Below, in pieces: positions 1-8,149 of a stretch of 64,000 bases of DNA. Location: assembly GCF_900142605.1 (NCBI RefSeq), contig NZ_FRBL01000006.1:372001-436000 (forward strand), written 5' to 3'. This stretch comes from Chitinophaga jiangningensis. Lineage in GTDB: Bacteria; Bacteroidota; Bacteroidia; Chitinophagales; Chitinophagaceae. Position numbers and translations under genes: made by a program. Numbering within the stretch: position 1 is the first letter of the stretch; each line of letters starts with the position of its first letter. The notes under the pieces were generated by a model, which did no database searches, had not been told where the DNA came from, and saw only the letters and a program-made list of their open reading frames with translations.

Positions 1-105
1 TACCGCAAAGGTGTAAGTAACATCCTCTGGAAAGATTCCAATTATGATATTACTGCTGAGGTGATCAAAGGCATGAATGAGCAGGGTGCAACCCCGGCAA
101 AATAA
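1..105 (+). CDS. C-terminal end of an OmpH/Skp-like periplasmic chaperone (partial)
   Basis: Only the last 34 codons are present, read in frame from base 1 to the TAA at 103-105. The end contains NYDITAEVIKGMNEQ, which resembles the closing segment of OmpH/Skp family proteins (typically ...DIT..VIK.LN). These are periplasmic holdase chaperones for outer membrane proteins. The family call rests on a short tail only; the start lies outside the window. A strong terminator follows about 45 bases downstream, so this is the last gene of its transcript. Confidence 0.55.
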   Translation, partial: YRKGVSNILWKDSNYDITAEVIKGMNEQGATPAK

Positions 106-148
106 GCTGCCTAAATTCACAATCTTGGAGAAAATCACTACCTTATAG

Positions 149-177
149 TCCTGGTTCATTGAGCCAGGATTTTTTTT
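149..177 (+). terminator. Intrinsic terminator after the OmpH-like gene
   Basis: A 9-bp stem (TCCTGGTTC / GAGCCAGGA, one G-T pair) with a 3-base loop is followed by eight T. It separates the upstream gene from the permease. Confidence 0.85.
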
Positions 178-195
178 GTACTTCTACTTTAACTT

Positions 196-1629
196 ATGGA
201 AATCAACCAAACTAAATCATTCAAGCCCACATTGGGCTTACTCGATGCCACTATGGTAGTAGCCGGATCCATGATAGGTTCCGGGATATTTCTTGTTACC
301 GCAGAAATTGCCCGCAACGTAGGTGGTGCCGGCTGGATCACCGCCATGTGGGTGCTGGCAGGCGTGGTAACACTGATAGCCGCTTTGAGTTACGGAGAAT
401 TATCCGGTATGTACCCGAAAGCAGGTGGGCAGTATGTGTACCTGCGCGAAGCCTACAACCCTTTTATTGCCTTCTTATTTGGCTGGACGCAGTTCGGCGT
501 TATTCAAACCGGTACCATTGCCGCTGTGGCTGTGGCATTTGCGAAGTTTACCGCATACCTCGTACCGGGTTTCAGTGAAAAAAATATTTTGTTTGAGTCA
601 TCGCTGGTGAATATTTCAGCAGCACAGATTGTAGCGATTGTTTCCATCGTGATACTAACGTATATCAATACACGTGGTGTGAAACACGGGAAGGTGATAC
701 AGACGGTATTTACACTGGCTAAGCTGCTGTCACTTTTTGGATTGATTATTTTCGGCTTTTTGCTGGGCGCAAAAGCAGAAATCTGGAATGCCAACTGGGA
801 GAATGCCTGGAATGCCAGCTCGTTGAGTCTTACGGATGGTAACATGGTGACTTCGGCATTAAGCGGCATAGGCCTGATGGGTGCCATTGCTATTTCCATG
901 AAAGGTTCCCTGTTTTCGAGTGATGCCTGGAACAACGTTACATTCATTGCAGCGGAGATTAAAAATCCGCAGAAAAATATCGGGCGTTCCTTGTTTCTGG
1001 GTACGTTGATTGTTACGATTATCTACGTGAGTGCTAACCTGATGTACCTTGCTGTTTTGCCTGTTAAGGAGATAGCATTTGCTGCTAATGACCGGGTAGG
1101 CGTGGCGGCAGCAGAGCATATTTTTGGTAACACCGGCAGCATGGTGATTGCAGTAATGATCATGATTTCCACATTTGGGTGCAACAACGGATTGATTTTA
1201 TCCGGTGCACGTATTTACTACACCATGGCTCAGGACAAGCTGTTTTTCAAAGGGGCTGGTGAGCTGAATGCGAACAGCGTACCGGCGAAAGGGCTGTGGA
1301 TACAGTGCTTCTGGGCATCGTTCCTTTGCCTGACCGGTAGGTACAACGACTTACTGGCGCTGGTAATCTTTGGTGTATTACTGTTTTATATACTCACGAT
1401 TTTAGGCATATTTGTTTTACGCAGTAAGCGTCCGGATATTGAGCGGCCATATAAAGCATTTGGGTATCCCGTGTTACCCGTTATCTACATCGTTGTAGCG
1501 TTGGGGTTAGCCTTATTGCTGTTGATGTTTGAAACGCGCTATACCTTGCCAGGACTGGGTATTATCCTGATGGGTGTTCCGTTATATTATCTAGCTATGA
1601 GCAGGCAACGCAGGAATCAGGCGAGCTAA
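196..1629 (+). CDS. APC-superfamily amino acid permease
   Basis: A 477-residue polytopic inner membrane protein of the amino acid-polyamine-organocation superfamily, expected to move amino acids by exchange or symport. The first membrane helix carries the broken-helix motif GSMIGSGIF near residues 24-32, followed by the family segment ALSYGELSGMYPKAGGQYVYL around residues 63-83. About 12 hydrophobic helices are visible and the C-terminus ends in a short basic tail. The ATG at 196 gives a normal family length. It resembles SteT/LAT-type exchangers, but the substrate cannot be read from sequence. It stands alone between two hairpin terminators. Confidence 0.88.
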   Translation: MEINQTKSFKPTLGLLDATMVVAGSMIGSGIFLVTAEIARNVGGAGWITAMWVLAGVVTLIAALSYGELSGMYPKAGGQYVYLREAYNPFIAFLFGWTQFGVIQTGTIAAVAVAFAKFTAYLVPGFSEKNILFESSLVNISAAQIVAIVSIVILTYINTRGVKHGKVIQTVFTLAKLLSLFGLIIFGFLLGAKAEIWNANWENAWNASSLSLTDGNMVTSALSGIGLMGAIAISMKGSLFSSDAWNNVTFIAAEIKNPQKNIGRSLFLGTLIVTIIYVSANLMYLAVLPVKEIAFAANDRVGVAAAEHIFGNTGSMVIAVMIMISTFGCNNGLILSGARIYYTMAQDKLFFKGAGELNANSVPAKGLWIQCFWASFLCLTGRYNDLLALVIFGVLLFYILTILGIFVLRSKRPDIERPYKAFGYPVLPVIYIVVALGLALLLLMFETRYTLPGLGIILMGVPLYYLAMSRQRRNQAS

Positions 1630-1673
1630 AATGGAAAAATAAAGCTGAATTTTCACACGAACGTTGTATAAAA

Positions 1674-1713
1674 AAAGTGGGCCACTGCACATAATATTGC
1701 AGTGGCCCACTTT
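1674..1713. terminator. Strong palindromic terminator after the permease
   Basis: A perfect 16-bp inverted repeat (left arm 1674-1689, right arm 1698-1713) encloses an 8-base loop. The outer arms are A/T runs, so it can work in both directions. Confidence 0.8.
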
Positions 1714-2161
1714 AATTTGCATCAAGAGGCAGAGAGATAACGAGGCGGCAGTTTCCCCGATTAGTAGTAGTAAATGATTTGAAACCCTGAAATTAAATCG
1801 GCCCTTAGGACATCATATTGAGGAAATGAGTTTGATAGTCCGGCATCAAAGAACCACTTTAGATTATTGATTGTTCCCACTGCGAAGGCAGTAAATTGAA
1901 ATGTGACTGATCAATGTGACTGGATTGTTTTTTGAAACCCTCAAAAATTTTTGCCATAGAGTAATGTATACTTCATTTAAAAAAATTACAATTCTAAAAT
2001 ATTTATACCAGCGCTGACGGCTGTGCTATTACCGTAGCTGTGCGTTAGCCGGAGTAACAAGTTATGAGGTAATGACCTTGCGGGATTAAACATCCACAAG
2101 ATAACCATTGATGCCTACACGATTTGCATTCTCGAACATTCACATGACAATCTTTTACAAT

Positions 2162-2191
2162 AAGCGTATGGTTTCAACCGTGCGCTTTTTT
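2162..2191 (+). terminator. Orphan intrinsic terminator
   Basis: Arms AAGCGTATGGT and ACCGTGCGCTT form an 11-bp stem with two G-U pairs and a 4-base loop, followed by a T run. No gene ends in the preceding 450 bases on this strand. Confidence 0.65.
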
Positions 2192-2221
2192 CATTTCTGC
2201 CTATTCCTGGCACCAGCCGGC

Positions 2222-2340
2222 CCGCGCGGAGCGCAGCATCAGGGAAAGTAAAACCGAAGGTTTTGCTACCTCGTCAGGAGTTGTGGATATAGCGCATGAC
2301 ACCTTCGGTGTCATGTGTTAGGGTGTCGCGCTTTGCGCGG
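2222..2340. repeat. Nested palindromic hairpin cluster
   Basis: Outer arms 2222-2234 and 2328-2340 pair over 13 positions, two of them G-U in the plus-strand RNA. Inside are two compact hairpins, 2250-2264 (AAAACC-GAA-GGTTTT) and 2295-2315 (CATGACACC-TTC-GGTGTCATG). The CC-NNN-GG apex recurs in other intergenic elements of this window. Confidence 0.6.
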
Positions 2341-2406
2341 CATACAATCCGTGTGAATACAACGGCTTCCTTTGTGAGATATAGAAATTAGTTATAATTT
2401 TGACAG

Positions 2407-3012
2407 ATGTTTACTCAACTGTGCAATCAGATTTTTAACCAGAGCATACTGGACTACCACCAGTATAATGATGTGCATCAAGCCATCAGCAATCCATATG
2501 ACAAAAGCAGCATTGAGCACCTGCTTTACCTGAAAAACTGGATAGATACCGTGCAGTGGCACCTGGAAGATATTATCCGTAATCCAAATATTGACCCTGT
2601 GGAAGCACTGGGTATCAAACGCTGGATCGATAAGTCCAACCAGGAGCGTACTGATGTGGTAGAATACATCGACAGCTACTTCCTCGAAAAATACAAAACT
2701 GTAACGCCTGCTGCGGATGCGGCTATCAATACGGAAAGTCCGGCATGGGCAATTGATCGTCTGTCGATTTTGGCGCTGAAGATTTACCACATGCAGGAGG
2801 AGGCTACCCGTGCGGATGCTACCCCTGAGCACCGGGAGGCCTGCCAGCGTAAGCTCGATATTTTGCTGGAACAGCGCAGCGACCTGGGCACCGCTATCGA
2901 GGCCTTGCTGACGGATATTGCAGCCGGTAAAAAGTACATGAAAGTCTACAAACAGATGAAGATGTACAATGATCCTTCGCTGAATCCCGTGCTTTACAAA
3001 GGCGCACAATAA
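2407..3012 (+). CDS. DUF4254 domain protein
   Basis: A 201-residue soluble, highly charged, mostly helical protein with no signal peptide. It matches the DUF4254 family of Bacteroidota in length and in the N-terminal pattern of a helical domain with a WHLEDIIR..N segment near residues 51-59. Its function is unknown. DUF4254 genes commonly sit directly before a heptosyltransferase-type glycosyltransferase, and here a GT9 gene follows 26 bases later on the same strand. A role in surface glycan or lipopolysaccharide assembly is therefore an inference from context. Confidence 0.8.
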   Translation: MFTQLCNQIFNQSILDYHQYNDVHQAISNPYDKSSIEHLLYLKNWIDTVQWHLEDIIRNPNIDPVEALGIKRWIDKSNQERTDVVEYIDSYFLEKYKTVTPAADAAINTESPAWAIDRLSILALKIYHMQEEATRADATPEHREACQRKLDILLEQRSDLGTAIEALLTDIAAGKKYMKVYKQMKMYNDPSLNPVLYKGAQ

Positions 3013-3038
3013 CCATCACTCACTCAAATCTGACTACC

Positions 3039-4079
3039 TTGGCAGCTGCTGCAACCAGACGTACACTGCTCGTTTTCCGCTTTTCGGCGCTGGGCGATAT
3101 GGCCATGACTATACCCGTCATGAAACAGGTGCTTGACAGCCAGCCTGACCTCCAGATCGTTTTTGTATCCAACAAAAACTGGGGCGCATTGGTGGAGGGC
3201 ATGGAGCGTTTAATTTTTTATCCGGCAGATTTTAAGGGCGCTCATAAAGGCATTCCCGGTCTTTTCAGATTGTTCCGGGAGCTGAGGAGCCAGTTTAACA
3301 TTGCTGCGGTAGCGGATTTGCATAATGTGCTGCGGTCTAAAATCGTGAGCACTTTTTTCCGGGCTACGGGGGTACGGGTGCGCACTATTGATAAGGGCCG
3401 TGCAGAAAAGAAAGCACTTACCAGGCAGGAAAATAAGATATTAAAACCGCTTTCTTCCACTATTGAGCGCTATGCGATGGTATTCCGCCAACTGGGCATA
3501 TCCGTGGAAATGGGCACAAAGCCTGTTTTTAGCCCCAGGGAGCTTTCCGTACCTGCCATGGCAGTATTAGGTAACAAAGGGCAGCAAAAGTGGATAGGAA
3601 TCGCTCCTTTCGCCACTTACCGGGAGAAGATGTATCCACTGGGGAAAATGGAAGAGGTGATAGCATCCTTATCTTCCCGGCCAAATAATAAAATTTTACT
3701 GTTTGGTGGTGGAAAAAACGAGGCGGAGCTATTACAGGCGCTGGCTGATAAATACCCTAATTCGGTATCGGTAGCCGGCAAATTTTCCCTAAAGGATGAG
3801 CTGACAGTGATCAGTCAGTTGGACCGGATGGTGAGTATGGACTCTGCCAATATGCATCTGGCATCTTTATTTGGGGTGCCGGTAATTTCAGTATGGGGCG
3901 CAACACATCCATTTGCCGGCTTCATGGGCTACGGACAACAGGAAAGCAATGCGGTGCAGATAAACGACCTGCCTTGCCGCCCATGTTCTGTATTCGGAAA
4001 TAAGCCATGTTTCAGAGGCGACCATGCCTGTATGGAATGGATAAAGCCTGACCAGATCACAGAAAAAGCAGGTTTTTAA
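3039..4079 (+). CDS. GT9 family (heptosyltransferase-like) glycosyltransferase
   Basis: A 346-residue GT-B fold enzyme of glycosyltransferase family 9, which transfers heptose or related sugars from nucleotide donors to lipopolysaccharide core or similar acceptors. The N-terminal family motif FRFSALGDMAMTIPV sits at about residues 11-25. The C-terminal donor-site block SMDSANMHLASLFGVPV (about 266-282) is followed by WGATHPFAGFMGYGQQ. There is no ATG upstream of the N-terminal motif; the TTG at 3039 is the only start that keeps it whole, whereas the ATG at 3099 would cut it. It probably forms an operon with the DUF4254 gene. Confidence 0.85.
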   Translation: MAAAATRRTLLVFRFSALGDMAMTIPVMKQVLDSQPDLQIVFVSNKNWGALVEGMERLIFYPADFKGAHKGIPGLFRLFRELRSQFNIAAVADLHNVLRSKIVSTFFRATGVRVRTIDKGRAEKKALTRQENKILKPLSSTIERYAMVFRQLGISVEMGTKPVFSPRELSVPAMAVLGNKGQQKWIGIAPFATYREKMYPLGKMEEVIASLSSRPNNKILLFGGGKNEAELLQALADKYPNSVSVAGKFSLKDELTVISQLDRMVSMDSANMHLASLFGVPVISVWGATHPFAGFMGYGQQESNAVQINDLPCRPCSVFGNKPCFRGDHACMEWIKPDQITEKAGF

Positions 4080-4086
4080 AATTTTT

Positions 4087-4116
4087 TTTGCAGATTCAAA
4101 AAAAGTTATACTTTTG
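4087..4116 (+). promoter_or_regulatory. Promoter of the first tRNA-Gln
   Basis: TTTG at 4087-4090 and TACTTTTG at 4109-4116, 18 bases apart, match the Bacteroidota sigma-ABfr consensus. The tRNA begins 22 bases after the -7 box. Confidence 0.6.
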
Positions 4117-4138
4117 CCATCCCAAACAAAGGGGGCCT

Positions 4139-4209
4139 TGCCCGATAGTATAAGGGTAGTACATCAGATTTTGGTTCTGACTGTCTTGGTTCGAATCCAG
4201 GTCGGGCAA
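4139..4209 (+). tRNA. tRNA-Gln (anticodon TTG), copy 1
   Basis: A 71-base cloverleaf. Acceptor stem TGCCCGA pairs with TCGGGCA and the discriminator is A. The anticodon arm TCAGA-TTTTGGT-TCTGA gives anticodon TTG. The T arm contains GGTTCGAATCC. CCA is not encoded. It is identical to the gene at 16152-16222. Confidence 0.95.
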
Positions 4210-4216
4210 CTACTTC

Positions 4217-4246
4217 AAAAGCCGCTTTCACAGCGGCTTTTCTTTT
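4217..4246 (+). terminator. Terminator after tRNA-Gln copy 1
   Basis: A 10-bp stem AAAAGCCGCT / AGCGGCTTTT with a 5-base loop, followed by CTTTTT. Confidence 0.85.
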
Positions 4247-4801
4247 TCCAGTATTATAGCATTTTTTATAGGAGTTGCACTTAGGGGTTGCACTTTTGAT
4301 GGCAGGTACAATATTCTGCCATGAATAGTTGCCTACGCACCCCAAAGGCAATTTCTTTAGCATGTTTCCAGCGTCGAAGTGTGTCTAAATTCGCTCCATA
4401 GCGACTTATTAGTTTTATAGCATAGATTCTATGGCCTTACACCTGGAAGCTGTAATACTAATGAATGCCTGGCAAGCTTCGTAGTAGATGTTTCAATTAA
4501 GCTGCTTTTAGTTGTCAGTATTTGTGTTTCTTATTATCTATAACCATCATTCGATTTCCAAGGAAAATTTAATCACTTATAACAGAGCATATGGAATACT
4601 ATAACAGAATCCGCTATGTGTGTCATATAATGAATTAATGACAACAACATTGTGATATAAAAAAGGGGGTAGAGGTCAGATGGCGAATATTAAATGGTTT
4701 GGTGTCCATACTAACGTTGTTGTGGATAGTCTGGTGGAACCGGCATACTGCAGCTATTTTTCATTGGATGAAGTATAGATTTGCTTCATAAATCTCATTA
4801 T
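4247..4801. other. A+T-rich intergenic stretch of about 550 bp
   Basis: No supported gene or repeat element is seen. The stretch is visibly richer in A+T than the flanking glycosyltransferase. A minus-strand frame that reads back through the tRNA is judged spurious. Confidence 0.5.
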
Positions 4802-5245
4802 ATGAAAGCAATCCAACTAATCTTATTTTTCTGCCTGTTTGTAGGTGCTCCTACGATGTCTTTTGCAGGACAAAATGATCCTGATCAGCCAATCCGGAAG
4901 AGCATCCCGGAATTAAAACATCAGGAGCTGCCCGCTGCAAATGAAGCCAATGGAAAAGCAGCGCGTCGCTATTTATACGTAAAAGCAAGGTTACATGTTA
5001 TTAATCTGTTGGGAGTTTCGGTAAGTCCATGTACAATTGCCAGCCTCTCACAATCAGAGGTTTTCACCAGCATGGATGCCTCTGTTTATTTCTGTCCGGA
5101 TGATATCTCCAGAAATCTGGCATTCGAACCCGGAGATATAATACAGGCGAGTTTGACTATTGCCGGGGTTAAAATATACTCACCTATAAGGACCCTGACT
5201 GCTGCTGATAATGGTACCACGATTGACATTACTTTTACACTGTAA
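4802..5245 (+). CDS. Small secreted protein of unknown function
   Basis: A 147-residue protein beginning with a signal peptide (MKAIQLILFFCLFVGAP..SFAGQ) whose probable cleavage is after residue 22 or 23. The mature part has a charged linker, then a compact beta-rich domain with two cysteines (contexts SPCTIA and YFCPDD) that could form a disulfide in the periplasm. A TTG at 4781 would add seven residues before the signal peptide and is less likely than the ATG at 4802. No family was recognised. A hairpin closes the gene. The A+T-rich surroundings and the position just after a tRNA suggest accessory content. Confidence 0.6.
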   Translation: MKAIQLILFFCLFVGAPTMSFAGQNDPDQPIRKSIPELKHQELPAANEANGKAARRYLYVKARLHVINLLGVSVSPCTIASLSQSEVFTSMDASVYFCPDDISRNLAFEPGDIIQASLTIAGVKIYSPIRTLTAADNGTTIDITFTL

Positions 5246-5257
5246 ATAAAATTTATG

Positions 5258-5292
5258 AAGACTATCTCCTGTCGCTATCAGGAGATAGTCTT
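5258..5292. terminator. Hairpin after the small secreted protein gene
   Basis: A perfect 14-bp stem (arms 5258-5271 and 5279-5292) with a 7-base loop. No long T run follows, so termination strength is uncertain. Confidence 0.6.
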
Positions 5293-5582
5293 ACTTAAAT
5301 ATTGAATGGTTGACCTCATTGATTTCATCTTTTATCGAATGCCTGAATTGCAAGAGGTTCGTGAAATTTTTTCTATAGGTAATTTTACCTTTCTTCAAAA
5401 GGATTGTCAGTAACTATTAATTACATACCTGCACAGGAGCCTGTTAGCGTACTATTCAATTGCTGTTCGGATTCAACCGCGGCGTGTTCGCTTTTGAACA
5501 ATAAAGAATTTTAATTAGATTGAAATTCAATATCTTACGACATGGCATTTTATTAGTTGACCTATCTGAAATCCATTTTTTT

Positions 5583-7955
5583 ATGATCCGAAACTACCTG
5601 AAATCAGCGTGGCGCAATTGTAAATCCAATCCGGGATATACGTTGCTGAATGTATCAGGACTGGCAATAGGAATGGCAGTAACATTGCTCATTGGTATGT
5701 GGGCGTATGAGCAGTACACCTACAATAAATTTCTGCCGGACTACAAGCAGGTATATCAGCTTAAAACCAATTATATCAATAATGACGGGCAGATGGAAAC
5801 GATGCCCTGGGTTTCTATTCCCTTAACGGAAGGTGTTCGCAACGAAGTAACCGGTGTGGAGAAATCAGCGATTACCGATGTGTTTTCCAAAAGAACATTT
5901 GTAGTGGGTGATAAGAAATTTGAGTTTACCGGCGGCGCGGCAGATGTAGATTTCCTGGATATCTTCCGCATACCTGTGCTCAGAGGTGGTAAAGATTTAT
6001 TGCAGGATCCTAACAGTATTGTACTTACAAAATCCACTGCCAAAGCAATTTTTGGAGATGCAGATCCAATGAATAAAATTGTAAAGGTAGATAACCAGTT
6101 TAACCTGCGGGTAACGGGTATTATTGAAGATGTTCCTGGAAACGCAACGGTACCTTTCGATTTTGTTTTCCCATTTAAAATTTTGTTCCCTGAAAATGAA
6201 TGGATGCAAAATGCACGGTCGGATTTTGGTAATAATTCCTTTCAGTGTTTTGTAAAATTGGCTCCGGGCGTGAATCCCGACCTGGTAGCAAAACAGGCTT
6301 CGGGACTGATAGCGAAAGGGCTACAGGATAGTCATTTAACAGCCATGCTGCATCCGGCCTCACAGTGGCGACTATACGATCACGTAGAAAACGGTAAACC
6401 TGCCAGTGGATTCATCAGCTACGTGCGCATGTTTATGAGCATCGGTATATTAATCTTACTAATTGCCTGTATCAATTTTGTGAACCTCTCCGTGGCACAA
6501 TCCGACAAGCGTGCAAAAGAGGTAGGTGTTCGCAAGGCAATAGGTTCGGGCAAAACAGACCTGATACTGCAATTCCTTACACAGTCGCTTTTACTAACGG
6601 TGATAGCAACGGTATGTAGCCTGCTGCTGCTGGCAGCAGTATTACCTGCCTTCAATGCGCTGGCTGGTAGTGAACTAAAACTGCCTGTAGGCAAGCCTGC
6701 GGCCTGGGGCGTGCTCTTGGCCTTTATTATGTTGGTAACCTTGCTGGCTGGCAGTCGCCCGGCATTTGTATTATCCGCCTACCGGCCGGTAATAGTGCTA
6801 AAAGGCCTGAAGCAACCGGGTAAGAAAGGCAGCGGCGTTATGAAAACAATGGTGATTATTCAATTTGCTGCTTCTATTGCATTGATTATTGCTACGGCAA
6901 CCATATATCAACAGATACAGTATGGTAAATCCCGGCCTACTGGTTACAATATTTCAGGATTGGTGTCTACAGAAATGACGCTTGACCTGAGCCGCAATTT
7001 TACCGCCCTTAAAAATGACCTGCTGGCTTCCGGCGCCGTAAAGTCGGTAACTGCTGCTACCAGCCCAACAACAGCCGTATGGTCGCACAGTGTGATTAAC
7101 GACTGGAAGGGGAAAACTACGGCTTCCGCCAACTACCTCAACGTGGCACGCGTAGCAGTGATGGAAGATTATTTTAACACTACCGGCATGCAACTCAAGG
7201 AGGGGAGGGACTTCCATTCTACGATAGCTGCTGATTCGAATACCGTGATAGTGAACGAGGCCGCCGTGAAACAGCTGGGGCTGGCATCTCCCATAGGCCA
7301 GATGATTACCTGGAATGGCACACTACGTGCGCAGATAGTGGGAGTAGTGAAGGATGCGCTGATGGTTTCACCTTTTACACCGAGTGAGCCAACGGTTTTT
7401 TACCACAGTGATAAAAACGGGATGGTGATCTATCGCCTCTCGGAGCACATGCCTACTGCGGATGCGCTTGAAAAGACTTCCCGCATTTTTCAGCAATATA
7501 ACCCTACCTACCTGTATAATTATACTTTTGCAGATGTGGATTATCAGCAGAAATTTAAAATGGAAACGCTCACCGGCAAGCTGGCAGGCATTTTCGCGGT
7601 GCTGGCTATTTTTGTGTCCTGCCTTGGGTTGCTGGGTTTAGCGGCTTTAACAGCGGCTACCCGCACTAAAGAAATTGCGATACGAAAAGTGATGGGGGCT
7701 TCAGTAACTAACCTCTGGTTGCTGCTGAGTACACAGTTTGTAGTGCTGGTGATGATTGGTGGCGCCATTGCCGTACCTGTTGCCTGGATGGGGCTGAACT
7801 CCTGGCTAAGTAAATACGCTTATCATACGGAGCCGAGCCCGATATTATTTGCAGCTGCATTGCTGCTGGCGGTATTGATTACGGTGTGTACGGTCAGCTA
7901 TCAGGCAATCAGGGCAGCGTTATTAAATCCTGTACACAGTCTCAAATCACAATAA
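5583..7955 (+). CDS. MacB/FtsX-type ABC transporter permease
   Basis: A 790-residue inner membrane permease of the two-module type common in Bacteroidota. It starts MIRNYLKSAWRN, a typical cytoplasmic N-terminus, so the ATG at 5583 is preferred over a TTG 63 bases upstream. Order of parts: first membrane helix (about residues 20-45), a MacB-like periplasmic domain, an FtsX membrane block (about 280-400, containing RAKEVGVRKAIGSGKTDLI), a second half starting with another helix near 420 (VMKTMVIIQFAASIALII), a second periplasmic domain, and a final FtsX block (about 670-790) containing TRTKEIAIRKVMGAS. No ATPase subunit lies nearby. The family serves efflux or lipoprotein-type mechanotransmission; the substrate is unknown. 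Confidence 0.88.
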   Translation: MIRNYLKSAWRNCKSNPGYTLLNVSGLAIGMAVTLLIGMWAYEQYTYNKFLPDYKQVYQLKTNYINNDGQMETMPWVSIPLTEGVRNEVTGVEKSAITDVFSKRTFVVGDKKFEFTGGAADVDFLDIFRIPVLRGGKDLLQDPNSIVLTKSTAKAIFGDADPMNKIVKVDNQFNLRVTGIIEDVPGNATVPFDFVFPFKILFPENEWMQNARSDFGNNSFQCFVKLAPGVNPDLVAKQASGLIAKGLQDSHLTAMLHPASQWRLYDHVENGKPASGFISYVRMFMSIGILILLIACINFVNLSVAQSDKRAKEVGVRKAIGSGKTDLILQFLTQSLLLTVIATVCSLLLLAAVLPAFNALAGSELKLPVGKPAAWGVLLAFIMLVTLLAGSRPAFVLSAYRPVIVLKGLKQPGKKGSGVMKTMVIIQFAASIALIIATATIYQQIQYGKSRPTGYNISGLVSTEMTLDLSRNFTALKNDLLASGAVKSVTAATSPTTAVWSHSVINDWKGKTTASANYLNVARVAVMEDYFNTTGMQLKEGRDFHSTIAADSNTVIVNEAAVKQLGLASPIGQMITWNGTLRAQIVGVVKDALMVSPFTPSEPTVFYHSDKNGMVIYRLSEHMPTADALEKTSRIFQQYNPTYLYNYTFADVDYQQKFKMETLTGKLAGIFAVLAIFVSCLGLLGLAALTAATRTKEIAIRKVMGASVTNLWLLLSTQFVVLVMIGGAIAVPVAWMGLNSWLSKYAYHTEPSPILFAAALLLAVLITVCTVSYQAIRAALLNPVHSLKSQ

Positions 7956-7975
7956 GTTGATTGATTTTATATTAC

Positions 7976-8002
7976 AAAGGCCGGATTTTTCCGGCCTTTT
8001 TT
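7976..8002 (+). terminator. Terminator after the ABC permease
   Basis: Stem AAAGGCCGG / CCGGCCTTT with a 6-base loop, followed by a T run. Confidence 0.9.
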
Positions 8003-8009
8003 GTTGCCA

Positions 8010-8079
8010 CATTTTGATCTTTTGCCTTTGGCAACAGATCAAAATGCGGAGAGGCGGTGCCACTGGCGCCGTCTCTCCG
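8010..8079. repeat. Paired hairpin element between convergent genes
   Basis: Hairpin A (8010-8046) has an 11-bp outer stem, one mismatch, then TTGCC-TTT-GGCAA. Hairpin B (8047-8079) follows immediately with a 15-bp stem and ACT loop. Its two non-Watson-Crick positions are G-U in the plus-strand RNA. It lies just after a terminator, between the permease and pepD. Confidence 0.6.
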
Positions 8080-8149
8080 ACCATAAAATGATATGCATCA
8101 GATGCAGAATGAACCAATTACAGGAGTGGCCTTTTCGCAAAAGTATTGG

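Larger units (their letters stand above)
1714..2406. other. Gene-poor stretch of about 690 bp
   Basis: No convincing protein-coding frame was found. The stretch holds an orphan terminator (2162-2191) and a nested hairpin cluster (2222-2340), both listed separately. The segment around 2008-2130 contains several short self-complementary pieces and could be a small RNA ending at the orphan terminator, but no known RNA family was recognised. Confidence 0.5.

Noticed and set aside
4106..4363. Minus-strand frame of 85 codons covering the tRNA-Gln copy 1
   Set aside because: Most of its C-terminal half is the reverse reading of the tRNA gene, a well-known false gene type; the rest has no family pattern.
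4210..5580. Integrated genetic island at tRNA-Gln copy 1
   Set aside because: No integrase gene and no repeat of the tRNA 3' end within the following DNA; only an A+T-rich composition supports it.
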